Source of the DNA: Eubacterium sp.
Lineage (GTDB): Bacteria > Bacillota > Clostridia > Lachnospirales > Lachnospiraceae
DNA: 41,512 nucleotides
Direction: 5' to 3'
Assembly: GCA_022791495.1 (NCBI GenBank)
Contig: JAAVZE010000120.1
Location: forward strand, 1 to 41,512
The notes under the pieces were generated by a model that ran no database searches, was not told the origin of the DNA, and saw only the letters and a program-made list of their open reading frames with translations. Shown here in pieces: positions 15,564 to 23,983 of this stretch (position 1 is its first letter; every line of letters begins with the position of its first letter). The position numbers and the translations under genes are program-made.

Positions 15564-16283
15564 TTACTTCACCTCCATATCATAATCTACCCACGCCTTT
15601 TTAATTTTTTCTACATACCGTCTCCCCACAGGAATCTCTGCCCCATTTTCCATAAACAAACAGTGATCCAGATAGCGGACCACATAACTTAAGTTCACCA
15701 CATGAGACCGATGGCATTGGCACAAAGAATAAGCAGCATATTTTTCCCCGATATCCTGGAGATTTTCCCGTATCCGGATTCGCTGATTGTCCCTGGTCAT
15801 TACCTCCAGCATTTTATCCACTGACTTTACATACATGACATCCCTCAACGCAATCCACTTGATAATACCATCCTCTTTATACTTCAGCACCTGTCTGCCA
15901 TCACTGCTTCTCCTGACCACCTTATCCAGATCCGCAAAGATCTCTTCACGATGCAGGGGTTTATGGTGAAAATTCAGCGGCTCCAGTGCAAAAAGATGCC
16001 TGCAGTACTTTGTTTTACCTGATATATAGATAATCTGTACTGCTTCATTTTTCATATTATTTCGGATAAAATGTCCCAGCTCCACGCCGGAGCCTTCGGG
16101 AAATTCTATATCCAGAAAAACGACATCGTACCAGGAGCCCTCTTCTATTTCTTTTAAAAGAAGTTCTACTGTATAAAATATATGTATTTCTATTCTGATT
16201 TTTTGTGTTCTTCGGTAAATCTTGAGCCACCCTTCAAGCCGCGAACAGCATCCCTGATCATCATCGCATATTGCTACCCGCAT
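15564..16283 (-). CDS. agrA: AgrA-type response regulator with LytTR DNA-binding domain
   Basis: The 239-aa regulator has a receiver domain (MRVAICDDDQ, phosphoacceptor Asp58 in VVFLDIEFPEG) and a C-terminal LytTR domain (LRDVMYVKSVDKMLEVMTRD, then CQCHRSHVVNLSYV). AgrA proteins activate agrD promoters and target genes when phosphorylated by AgrC. GGAGGG precedes the ATG by 5 bases. It is the first gene of the agr locus and is driven by a good promoter at 16317-16345. Which other genes it controls is unknown; the same-strand protease/TIR island downstream is the obvious candidate. Confidence 0.9.
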   Translation of the reverse strand: MRVAICDDDQGCCSRLEGWLKIYRRTQKIRIEIHIFYTVELLLKEIEEGSWYDVVFLDIEFPEGSGVELGHFIRNNMKNEAVQIIYISGKTKYCRHLFALEPLNFHHKPLHREEIFADLDKVVRRSSDGRQVLKYKEDGIIKWIALRDVMYVKSVDKMLEVMTRDNQRIRIRENLQDIGEKYAAYSLCQCHRSHVVNLSYVVRYLDHCLFMENGAEIPVGRRYVEKIKKAWVDYDMEVK

Positions 16284-16316
16284 TTCGCCCTCCTGCTATC
16301 ATCAATATTTGCCTTT

Positions 16317-16345
16317 ATTATACCAGATACTACCAGAAAATACAA
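16317..16345 (-). promoter_or_regulatory. agrA promoter
   Basis: TTGTAT (16340-16345), a 17-base spacer and TATAAT (16317-16322) lie about 34 bases upstream of the agrA start on the minus strand. Confidence 0.7.
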
Positions 16346-16397
16346 TGTTTTCGCTTTTATGACATAATACAACAACGTTATCGATATAACAAAAAAT

Positions 16398-16439
16398 AAC
16401 GGATACATCATCCCCTTTTTTAAGGATCATGTATCCGTA
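16398..16439 (-). terminator. Rho-independent terminator of MerR-methyltransferase gene
   Basis: A 15-bp stem (ACGGATACATCATCC and GGATCATGTATCCGT, one mismatch) is followed on the minus strand by TTATTTTTTG. The outer stem is shared with the hairpin at 18199-18240. Confidence 0.75.
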
Positions 16440-16447
16440 ATCAAAAG

Positions 16448-17629
16448 TTAAGCTTTGTAGCAATGCCAGAAGCCGCCTTCCGACTGGACGACAATCTGCC
16501 CGTTCTTTTTGATCATATCATCAAAATACTTCAGAAGCAGATCCTTTTTCTCTGTCAGATATTTTTCCACATGCCGGTTGTGTCCCACCGCCCTCTCAAA
16601 TACCTCTTCCGCCGTGTCGTAAGCCATGGGGGAAGGAATGGTAATATAATCAACACGGTCGAAATATTCGTTCAAAAGCTTTTGAAATTCATCATGTCGT
16701 CTTTGTTTGTCTGTGTTTAATTCTCTCACAAAAGTTTCATCCAGACCGGCGTCATCAAATGTCCGCTGCCAGAATGACTGCTCTGCATTCATTCCGAAAT
16801 AATTTACCGAGAACATGCCGCCAGATTTAAGCACCCCGGAAACCCTGGAAACAAGTCCTTCCACATCCTCAATCACATTTAACAGGTAATGGGCCGTCAC
16901 CATGGAATATGGCATATTTTCTTCAATCTCTTTCCATGTTGCTTCCTGTTCCACATCTCCCCAGTGCAGCACTATTCCTGTGCCATCCGCAAGTGTCCCT
17001 CTGTTCTCATCAATAAATTTTTCAAGATCATCTGCCCAGCTGCCATGCAGGTCATAACCATCGATACTGATATCTTTGGGTATTTCCTTCCAGCTATGTC
17101 TCCACAGTTTTCCATACCCACACCCCAGATCCAGAATGGTCTCCCCTTCCTTTATTTCCAGTGAATGATATAATTTCACATACCAGTCCAGACCGTCTGC
17201 ATTATGTTTCAGAGCATGAAAATGTCCCTCATCGGATGACTGATCCACCTCCATTTTCTGGATAATCTCAGCAACATCATCCCAGTCCGGCCGGCCATTG
17301 CTCCTTGCAATCACAGCCTTCATACATTTGACTGCCTTTTCTAACTCGTATCGTTTTATTTCCATCATTTCAATCTGAAATTGAAGAGTTTCTAAAACGT
17401 TATCACTGGAAGCATTTTCCAAATGCTCCTTAATCTGCTCAAGGCTGAAACCAACATGCTTCAATGCTATGATCTTCTCCAGGATCAGAAGCGACTGCTC
17501 ATCGTACAGCCTGTAATTACCCTCGGAATAATCTACCGGCTTAAGAAGCCCCTTTTCATCATATATTCTTACTGCCTTTGGGGAAATACCGGCTTTTCTG
17601 GCGATTTCGCCTGATGTCATTTTGTCCAT
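16448..17629 (-). CDS. MerR-family regulator fused to a SAM-dependent methyltransferase
   Basis: The start at 17629 (MDKMTSGEIARKAG) has AAAGGAGG 6 bases upstream, giving 393 aa. Residues 1-115 form a MerR winged-helix domain (EIARKAGISPKAVRIYDEKG) plus dimerisation helix. Residues 150-393 form a class I methyltransferase with motif I ILDLGCGYGKLW, an acidic motif II region (IDGYDLHG) and YSMVTAHYLLNVI. Such fusions probably link ligand or substrate sensing to methylation, and the substrate is unknown. It is autoregulated in all likelihood: its promoter has the 19-base spacer typical of MerR control. The XRE gene lies upstream on the same strand. Confidence 0.85.
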   Translation of the reverse strand: MDKMTSGEIARKAGISPKAVRIYDEKGLLKPVDYSEGNYRLYDEQSLLILEKIIALKHVGFSLEQIKEHLENASSDNVLETLQFQIEMMEIKRYELEKAVKCMKAVIARSNGRPDWDDVAEIIQKMEVDQSSDEGHFHALKHNADGLDWYVKLYHSLEIKEGETILDLGCGYGKLWRHSWKEIPKDISIDGYDLHGSWADDLEKFIDENRGTLADGTGIVLHWGDVEQEATWKEIEENMPYSMVTAHYLLNVIEDVEGLVSRVSGVLKSGGMFSVNYFGMNAEQSFWQRTFDDAGLDETFVRELNTDKQRRHDEFQKLLNEYFDRVDYITIPSPMAYDTAEEVFERAVGHNRHVEKYLTEKKDLLLKYFDDMIKKNGQIVVQSEGGFWHCYKA

Positions 17630-17680
17630 AATAAACCTCCTTTTGATAAATAATGATTGTATCTGAACGTTCATATTTTT

Positions 17681-17711
17681 ATCATAAAGGCAGCCCTAAG
17701 GGAAGAGTCAA
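17681..17711 (-). promoter_or_regulatory. MerR-type promoter/operator with 19-bp spacer
   Basis: TTGACT (17706-17711) and TATGAT (17681-17686) are 19 bases apart, longer than the 17-base optimum. The spacer carries a CCCTTAGGG dyad. This is the usual layout for MerR-family activation by DNA untwisting. Confidence 0.7.
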
Positions 17712-17727
17712 TCACAAAATAGATTTT

Positions 17728-18117
17728 CTAATTATTTATTTTCCCACAATCTTCCCTGCACGTCCCATCTACCTTTTTCTCTATGGCATCCAGCTGATGG
17801 ATGACTTCGGAGAGCATATGAATCACTCTGCTGTCACTGGCTGCCGCATATTCCTGTTCCACAGACATACTTGTCCCACCAATGATATAGTTCAGATCAT
17901 AGCCTAATTTTCTGTGTAAGATATTTGCCTTGTCCGCTGAAAGCGAATTGATACCGTACTCGATGCGGCGGTAGCTGTCCTCCTCAAGATTTAAAATCCC
18001 GGCGATGTAGCGTACCGTATGGCCATTTCTGATTCGGATTGTCTTTAGCCTTTTTCCCACACCGCAATTACACGGATTTTTTTGTTTTTTCTCTTTTCTT
18101 TTATCTGATTTTGCCAT
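17728..18117 (-). CDS. Small XRE-family helix-turn-helix protein
   Basis: The start at 18117 (MAKSDKRK) is preferred because AAGGGA lies about 6 bases upstream; the in-frame ATG at 18141 has no ribosome site. This gives 129 aa. After a basic leader and a CNCG pair, residues about 22-78 form a helix-turn-helix (VGKRLKTIRIRNGHTVRYIA, then EEDSYRRIEYGINSLSADKA). The C-terminal half is a probable dimer helix and ends with two Cys. Its targets are unknown. It sits between two near-identical hairpins that bracket it and the MerR fusion gene. Confidence 0.7.
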   Translation of the reverse strand: MAKSDKRKEKKQKNPCNCGVGKRLKTIRIRNGHTVRYIAGILNLEEDSYRRIEYGINSLSADKANILHRKLGYDLNYIIGGTSMSVEQEYAAASDSRVIHMLSEVIHQLDAIEKKVDGTCREDCGKINN

Positions 18118-18198
18118 AACTATTCCCTTACTTTCTTTCATAGAATTGTGGATTAACTGTTATTAAATTCTATGATAACAACCAAGGGAAATAAATTT

Positions 18199-18240
18199 AA
18201 CGGATACATTGTCCGCATATTTATGGATAATGTATCCGTT
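18199..18240 (-). terminator. Terminator hairpin downstream of spmB, twin of 16398-16439
   Basis: AACGGATACATTGTCC pairs with GGATAATGTATCCGTT (one G-T wobble) around a 10-base loop, followed on the minus strand by an AT-rich tail. The arms share AACGGATACAT/ATGTATCCGT with the hairpin at 16398. Confidence 0.65.
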
Positions 18241-18252
18241 ATTCAGAAATAA

Positions 18253-18768
18253 TTATACCAATAGCACCGATGCGACGATTCCTGCCAGGGTGGCAAACAG
18301 AGCTCCTGCCAACGTGTATCTTGTTCTGGTCACTCTTGCAGTCATGAAGTACACACTCATCGTATAAAAGATGGTCTCAGAACAGCTCATCAGTACCGAG
18401 GCAAGTGTTCCAAGACTGCTGTCTGGCCCGAACTGCTTGTAGACATCCAGCAAAAGGCTGGTGGCTGCGGAAGAAGAGAACATTTTTACGGTGACCAGAG
18501 GCACCAGCTCGGAAGGGAAACCAACCCAGCAGGTCACTGGCGCCAGCATCCCTGCCAAATAGTCCAAACTACCGGATTGCCTTAGTACTCCAATGGCGAT
18601 CATAAGGCCGATCAAAGTCGGCAGTATCTTGTACACTGTCTTAAAGCCGTCCACAGCCCCCTCGATAAATGCATCAAATATATCCACCTTCTGAAGAAGC
18701 CCGTATCCTGCCACCAAAACCAGAACAAATGGTATCATGCTGTCCGATAGATAATATAAAAACCTCAT
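18253..18768 (-). CDS. spmB: Spore maturation protein B
   Basis: The 171-aa membrane protein of the nucleoside-recognition (Gate) family has hydrophobic segments throughout and the conserved phrases LPTLIGLMIAIGVLRQSGSL and MFSSSAATSLLLDVYKQFGPDS. SpmA and SpmB act together in dehydration of the spore core in Bacillus and are widely kept in clostridia. Its ATG overlaps the spmA stop (ATGA), so the pair is translationally coupled. Its length matches the family. It is followed by a terminator hairpin. Confidence 0.92.
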   Translation of the reverse strand: MRFLYYLSDSMIPFVLVLVAGYGLLQKVDIFDAFIEGAVDGFKTVYKILPTLIGLMIAIGVLRQSGSLDYLAGMLAPVTCWVGFPSELVPLVTVKMFSSSAATSLLLDVYKQFGPDSSLGTLASVLMSCSETIFYTMSVYFMTARVTRTRYTLAGALFATLAGIVASVLLV

Positions 18769-19382
18769 GCTCCACCGTCCTTTCTGCCGCCCCCTCTAAG
18801 CCCTGCAGAAAAAACTTTTCTAGCCACCACAGAAAAGACCACTCCCGCCGCCGTGGAGACCAGCGTCGCCACCAGTCCCATCCCAATAATAGAGGTAGGT
18901 GAGACGGAACCGTACTCACTGCGGTATGCTATGATATTTACCGGTATGAGCTGCAGTGAAGAGATATTGATGATTAGAAAGGTGCACATATCCGTGCTGG
19001 CGATATGGCTGCCCTGGTTTAATTCCTTCATCTCTTCCATTGCTTTGAGGCCGTAGGGCGTCGCCGCCCACCCCAGCCCAAGCATATTAGCAATTATATT
19101 GGAAGCGATGTACTCGTTTGCCCGGTGTCCCTCCGGAACCCCCGGAAATAAAAAACGAAGGGCAGGCCGGAGCGCCCTTGTCATGGCGTCGATCAGACCT
19201 GCCTTTTTTGCAACATTCATGATACCTGTCCACATGGACATAACTCCCAGCATAGCAATGCAGAGTGTCACTGCCTCCTTCGATGAGTCGATGGCTGCGG
19301 TTCCCGCCTCCCCGATCTTTCCCGTAAAAGCTGCCACGATGATTCCCGCCAGCAGCATGATACCCCAGAGTTTGTTCAGCAT
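18765..19382 (-). CDS. spmA: Spore maturation protein A
   Basis: The 205-aa multi-pass membrane protein carries the nucleoside-recognition domain with MWTGIMNVAKKAGLIDAMTR, PEGHRANEYIASNIIANMLG and LGWAATPYGLKAMEEMKELN, as in SpmA. It is expected to work with SpmB in spore maturation. The start has AAAAAGGA about 10 bases upstream. Together with spmB it shows that the host belongs to a spore-forming lineage. Confidence 0.92.
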   Translation of the reverse strand: MLNKLWGIMLLAGIIVAAFTGKIGEAGTAAIDSSKEAVTLCIAMLGVMSMWTGIMNVAKKAGLIDAMTRALRPALRFLFPGVPEGHRANEYIASNIIANMLGLGWAATPYGLKAMEEMKELNQGSHIASTDMCTFLIINISSLQLIPVNIIAYRSEYGSVSPTSIIGMGLVATLVSTAAGVVFSVVARKVFSAGLRGGGRKDGGA

Positions 19383-19453
19383 AAAAAGAATTCCTTTTTC
19401 CTTCTTTTTATAAATCTATGAAAAAAGTATGCTGCATATTCCTCTTTGCCCAC

Positions 19454-20620
19454 TCACTCTCTCTGTCCTGCTGCCACCTTTGCTTTGGAATACGCCAGTC
19501 CTACAGCAACCAGCGCCGCACCAAACAGCAGCTGGATCCCCATGCCCCGCCAGAGCTCTCCCATCGCCTGCCCGGGAACATAGTGGTCAATCCAGTTCGC
19601 TGATGTGATGTACCAGTATGCCGGGAGAAAATGTGCTGCCTTGATGAGACCATCTCCCAAAAATTCCAGTGGCACAAAAATCCCACACAGGAAACTCATA
19701 CCCAGAGCGATAGTATTAGAGATCATATTCAGCACAGAGCTTTTCTTTACCACTTCGCCTACCAGAAATACGATACCCAGCGTCACCACCATAAAGCAGA
19801 ATACATTGAGACAGTACAGCAGCCCCTGGAAACTAAACAGCTGACTCCTTTCTTTCATAGCCGCAAACGCCATCAGAAAATAACAGAGACAGAAACCGAT
19901 TTCTGTAGTGACCATGCCCACATAAAGCTCAAAATTGGTCCGCTGCAGTGGATAACAGGAACATATATTTCGCTCCCTGACTTCTTTTTTGTGAAATACC
20001 ACCAGGATCGGACCGATTCCCACAACAGAAATCGAGATAAAAATATAGGGAAAATAAGCAAAGAAATAATATAGCGCCTGATGACTGCTCTCCCTGCCTC
20101 CCTCCACCAGCGTTACTGCAACCTTTTCCTGGCAGGCTTCTACCGTTTTTTCCGCAACCTGCCCCGGATCCATACCTGCCGTCTGATAAGCTTTGGCAAT
20201 GGAGCTGTATCTTCCTGTCATATTTTTAAAAGTCTCCGCATAGATCGTTCCGGGAATACTGAGCACTTCTGGCAGCACTGCCTCTCCACCCTCTGCCAGC
20301 GACTGCCCATACCCCTTTGGAATCCGGATCACACAATTAATGTTGCGGTTATATAGTCCATCCTGGATCATCTCTTTGTCGTCCTCTATCTCTACTTCTT
20401 CATTTCCCTCTCTCAGATATGCTGCCATACCCTGGCTCAGCTCCGATCCGTCTTCGTCAAAGATCACAAGCTTGTGGGAATATGCTTTAAACATCCCCTT
20501 CTGGGTATCTTCTCCCTGGTAGGACATAGCAATGGAAATACTAAAGAAGATCACGAGATACATAATGATCTGAAACTTCTGCCTGCTTAATATCCGAAAA
20601 AAAACCTTATAAACTTGCAT
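19454..20620 (-). CDS. ABC-2 type exporter permease
   Basis: The 388-aa protein has one N-terminal transmembrane helix, a large extracytoplasmic region (about 45-185) and five or so C-terminal helices, the layout of ABC-2 (YhgE/DrrB-like) permeases. Its start overlaps the previous permease gene by 14 bases, and the ATPase is first in the operon. The likely role is export of a small hydrophobic compound or lipid; the substrate is unknown. Regulation is probably by the divergently encoded kinase and response regulator. Confidence 0.8.
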   Translation of the reverse strand: MQVYKVFFRILSRQKFQIIMYLVIFFSISIAMSYQGEDTQKGMFKAYSHKLVIFDEDGSELSQGMAAYLREGNEEVEIEDDKEMIQDGLYNRNINCVIRIPKGYGQSLAEGGEAVLPEVLSIPGTIYAETFKNMTGRYSSIAKAYQTAGMDPGQVAEKTVEACQEKVAVTLVEGGRESSHQALYYFFAYFPYIFISISVVGIGPILVVFHKKEVRERNICSCYPLQRTNFELYVGMVTTEIGFCLCYFLMAFAAMKERSQLFSFQGLLYCLNVFCFMVVTLGIVFLVGEVVKKSSVLNMISNTIALGMSFLCGIFVPLEFLGDGLIKAAHFLPAYWYITSANWIDHYVPGQAMGELWRGMGIQLLFGAALVAVGLAYSKAKVAAGQRE

Positions 20621-21740
20621 ACCGGCTCCTCCTTACCATAAAATAGCCTGCCAGCGTCAATACCAGGGCTCCCGCCCCCAGACAGAGCATATTGCCCCAA
20701 AAGCGCTCGTGGGTTTCGTAGATGTTCAATGCATAAAAAGAATCTGTGATCAGAGCTGCCGGATTGATGTCGTTCACAAGCGGCACATGATGTTCGATGC
20801 TGTCCTTTATACCGGATATCATCAGATCACTCATGGCGCTGAGGGCAAGGCTGACGCTCACCAGCACTCCCATCTTTGCCCCCTCACCCAGCCGGGGAAG
20901 GGATCCCACAAATATTCCTATCATAATCCCATAGCTGGTACCAAGAAAAAGAAGGACCAGGATCTGGGGCAGATCATCACCCAATTCCAGGCGCAGCACA
21001 AACTTCATGTATACCAGCAGCAAGATTACGATACTGTACTGCACGATCTCACAGGCTGCAAAATCAGCCAGAATGCTTTTCAATTTATGCACCGGTATCA
21101 TGTTCCTGCGCTGTCCCAGTGTCGAGATATTCGCCTGAATCTTCAGGATCCGGTCACAGCCTGCAAAGCTGGCAAACAGACACACCATCGCCAGTACTGC
21201 ATAAAAATAGTTGATGACATTGTCCTGGTTACTCTCTGTGGAACTCTTCTCCTCCACATATTCTGCCTGGGATGTAAGAGCAGATACCGCCTGCATGATC
21301 TTTTCCGGATGAATCTGTGCTATGTCCGAAATGGTTTTCTGATACTGTACAAACTGATCCAGAATCATCTGTAACAGTGTCTGGTCCATACCGGACTCCG
21401 CCACCTGCAGAGCAGGTTTCGCCCCTGCTGTCAATATTCCCTTTACCTCTCCTGCCAGCAGCATTTCCTCTGCTTTTTCCCTGGTAGTCTCATGTATCTC
21501 CAGCAGCTGATCCTCCCCCTCTTCCGAAACCAGACGAAGCATTTGCGTGAAAGTCTCATTTTCACTTTCCTGCACCACCGCCACCGGAACGACATGAAAC
21601 TGTTCTGTTGTTTCAAACAAATTACCGAAAGCCAAGTACATAAACGTGGTGAGGGCAAAAGGAAATATCAGCGTCCAGAATACGATCTCTTTCGTCCGCA
21701 GAAGAGACAATAACCCATATTTTAATACATGTCGAAACAT
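20607..21740 (-). CDS. ABC-2 type exporter permease
   Basis: The 377-aa protein has the same one-plus-five helix layout as its neighbour, with a large extracytoplasmic loop between about 40 and 165. It starts 13 bases after the ATPase stop. Two non-identical permeases plus one ATPase would form a heterodimeric exporter. Sequence alone does not reveal the substrate. Confidence 0.8.
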   Translation of the reverse strand: MFRHVLKYGLLSLLRTKEIVFWTLIFPFALTTFMYLAFGNLFETTEQFHVVPVAVVQESENETFTQMLRLVSEEGEDQLLEIHETTREKAEEMLLAGEVKGILTAGAKPALQVAESGMDQTLLQMILDQFVQYQKTISDIAQIHPEKIMQAVSALTSQAEYVEEKSSTESNQDNVINYFYAVLAMVCLFASFAGCDRILKIQANISTLGQRRNMIPVHKLKSILADFAACEIVQYSIVILLLVYMKFVLRLELGDDLPQILVLLFLGTSYGIMIGIFVGSLPRLGEGAKMGVLVSVSLALSAMSDLMISGIKDSIEHHVPLVNDINPAALITDSFYALNIYETHERFWGNMLCLGAGALVLTLAGYFMVRRSRYASL

Positions 21741-21753
21741 TCTGCACTCCTTC

Positions 21754-22695
21754 CTACTGATCCCTCAGTTCTTTTCCTGTGATTTCAAGAAATACGTCGT
21801 TTAGGGTGGGCAGTTCCGTGAATACCCTGCCAAATGGAATCCCATCTGCGTGGAGCAGTTCAAGCACATGGATCAGATTCTGACTGCCGCCACTGAAACG
21901 GATACGAAGCTGTCCATTTTCCAGCACTGCTTCGTAGGCATGATCCAGCTCCCGGAAACCAGCCAGTTTTTCTTCTTCCAGCTCCGGGATTTCCACTGTG
22001 ATGGTCTCCGTATTTTTGATCATTTTTTTCAGTTCCTCTTTGGTTCCTATGGCTACATTCTGCCCCTTATCCATAATGGCAATCCGGCTGCAGATCTGTT
22101 CCACCTCTTCCATATAGTGGGAGGTATATACGATGGTCGCCCCACTTTTATTCAGTTCTACGATCCCTTCGAGAATCTTATTCCGGCTCTGGGGATCCAC
22201 CGCCACCGTGGGTTCATCAAAAAATATCAGCCTGGGTTTATGAGCGATGCCACAGGCAATGTTCAGCCTTCTCAGCAGGCCGCCGGAAAGTTTTTTCGGA
22301 TAAAACTTTCGGAACTCATTCAGTTCTACAAACTGAACCGCCTCTTCTACATACCGTTTTCTCTTCTCCTTGTCCTTGACATAAAGCCCACAGAAATAAT
22401 CAATATTTTCATATACCGTCAGTTCATCAAAAACAGCTACGTTCTGCAGTACCACTCCGATATTCCTCTTGCTGTCGTAAGAATCCGGACGCATTTCTTT
22501 TCCAAATACCTGGATCCTGCCTTTGTCATACCGGAGCAGGGAAAGGATACAACTGATGGCTGTAGTCTTTCCGGAACCATTGGGTCCCAGCAGCCCGAAA
22601 ATCTCCCCCTCCTGGATTGTCAGATTAAAATGATCCAGCGCCACCAGCTCTTTATAGCGTTTTACCAGATTTTCTACTTCGATCACCGCTGCCAT
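21754..22695 (-). CDS. ABC exporter ATP-binding protein
   Basis: The 313-aa ATPase has Walker A GPNGSGKT, a Q-loop (VVLQNVAVFDE), signature LSGGLLRR, Walker B LIFFDEP and the H-loop YTSHYMEE. A C-terminal extension of about 90 residues is typical of drug-export (DrrA/CcmA-like) ATPases. GAGGAG precedes the ATG. The promoter region faces the histidine kinase gene and holds an inverted repeat. Confidence 0.92.
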   Translation of the reverse strand: MAAVIEVENLVKRYKELVALDHFNLTIQEGEIFGLLGPNGSGKTTAISCILSLLRYDKGRIQVFGKEMRPDSYDSKRNIGVVLQNVAVFDELTVYENIDYFCGLYVKDKEKRKRYVEEAVQFVELNEFRKFYPKKLSGGLLRRLNIACGIAHKPRLIFFDEPTVAVDPQSRNKILEGIVELNKSGATIVYTSHYMEEVEQICSRIAIMDKGQNVAIGTKEELKKMIKNTETITVEIPELEEEKLAGFRELDHAYEAVLENGQLRIRFSGGSQNLIHVLELLHADGIPFGRVFTELPTLNDVFLEITGKELRDQ

Positions 22696-22727
22696 GAAAT
22701 CTCCTCCTCTTTTTTCATTCTGCCATT

Positions 22728-22770
22728 ATTATAAATGATACTTTCCTGTTTAGAAAGTGAACAGTATCAT
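22728..22770 (-). promoter_or_regulatory. ABC operon promoter with inverted-repeat operator
   Basis: A TATAAT -10 (22728-22733 on the minus strand) lacks a good -35. Just upstream, ATGATACT (22735-22742) and AGTATCAT (22763-22770) form a perfect 8-bp inverted repeat with a 20-base spacer. This looks like an activator site, perhaps for the divergently encoded NarL-type regulator. Confidence 0.5.
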
Positions 22771-22809
22771 GTTTTACTGTGACATTTGTCATTTGTTATT
22801 TTTACACTT

Positions 22810-22838
22810 TTGAAGTATACTTAAAAAGAAATCATAAA
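22810..22838 (+). promoter_or_regulatory. Promoter of the two-component genes
   Basis: TTGAAG (22810-22815), a 17-base spacer and CATAAA (22833-22838) precede the kinase start at 22861. The -10 is weak. Confidence 0.45.
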
Positions 22839-22860
22839 AATGCTGTGGAAGGAGAATACT

Positions 22861-23931
22861 ATGCAGGATCTGGGCAATAAACTGCTGCTTTATCTGGCTG
22901 GCTGTTATCTTATCTGGCACCTGGGTGTGGACGATCAGGCGGTCATCGTTGTCACCCTGTCCCTGCTTTTGAGCTGTCTGTGCAGCTTTTTTAAGGATTC
23001 CATAATCAGTGATATACTGGTACTGGTGTCTTCCCTTTTCTGTCTTATTATCCCAGATTCTTCCCCCTATCTTCCCCTTTTTATGTATGATGCCATATAC
23101 CGCCGACAGAATCTTCTGCTGGCGACAGGCGCTTCCGCTGGAGTCCGTTCTCTTTTATGGCTCCCCGTCCCGCTTCTCTTTCCGTATTTCCTGCTTTTCT
23201 CTTTTAGTTTCTTACTTGCTGGATATTCCAGAAAAAATCAAGGGCTTTTACGAGAGCTGCACCTCATAAGGGACCGGAGCACAGAAGCTGAAATCCATCT
23301 GAAAGAGCGGAACCAGGCACTGATCCAAAAACAGGATTCAGAGATACACGCGGCCACACTTTCTGAACGGAACCGCATCGCCAGAGAGATCCATGATAAT
23401 GTGGGGCACATGCTGACCCGTTCCATCTTACAGACCGGCGCCCTCAAAGTCATCAACCAGGATCCGGCGCTGGAAGAACCTCTGGATACGCTGAAAGACA
23501 CATTAAATACAGCCATGACCAGCATTCGCACCAGCGTCCATGACCTCCACGATGAATCTATTGACCTTCAGAGCGTTTTGCAGGAGATCGCCTCTTCTGA
23601 CCCGGAAATTTCGCTCCATCTGGAATATGATGTGGAACGGGAGCTGCCAAGAGATATAAAATACGCATTTATTTCAATTGTCAAAGAGGCAGTAAATAAC
23701 ATCCACAAACACAGCAGCGGCAATTCCGGCAGAATTATTGTAAGGGAACACCCTGGATTCTATCTGCTGCAGATCCGCGATAACGGTACCCCGGAAAATC
23801 TGCCACCTGACACGGATGGCATCGGACTTTCAGGAATTCGTGACCGGGTGCAGTCCCTGGGGGGAACCCTTCGGATCAACACGACAGATGGGTTTTTATT
23901 AAATATTTCGATCACAAAAACAGCCAGATGA
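22861..23931 (+). CDS. NarL-system sensor histidine kinase (HisKA_3 type)
   Basis: The start at 22861 (MQDLGNK) has GGAGA 7 bases upstream, giving 356 aa. Residues 1-125 hold about five hydrophobic segments. A coiled linker follows, then the HisKA_3 motif ERNRIAREIHDNVGH with His178, and a GHKL ATPase domain (IVKEAVNNIHKHS, then DNGTPENLPPDTDGIGLSGI). It is DegS/LiaS-like. The response regulator gene follows after 52 bases. Its divergence from the ABC exporter suggests stress or drug sensing that controls export (inference). Confidence 0.9.
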   Translation: MQDLGNKLLLYLAGCYLIWHLGVDDQAVIVVTLSLLLSCLCSFFKDSIISDILVLVSSLFCLIIPDSSPYLPLFMYDAIYRRQNLLLATGASAGVRSLLWLPVPLLFPYFLLFSFSFLLAGYSRKNQGLLRELHLIRDRSTEAEIHLKERNQALIQKQDSEIHAATLSERNRIAREIHDNVGHMLTRSILQTGALKVINQDPALEEPLDTLKDTLNTAMTSIRTSVHDLHDESIDLQSVLQEIASSDPEISLHLEYDVERELPRDIKYAFISIVKEAVNNIHKHSSGNSGRIIVREHPGFYLLQIRDNGTPENLPPDTDGIGLSGIRDRVQSLGGTLRINTTDGFLLNISITKTAR

Positions 23932-23983
23932 AAAGTAAAAACTCTGGCAGCATATTTTACTATGATAAATTGGGGGATTCTTT

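Noticed and set aside
21850-22734. A 294-codon plus-strand open frame antisense to the ABC ATPase
   Set aside because: The minus strand has Walker A, signature and Walker B motifs; the antisense frame shows none and no ribosome site.
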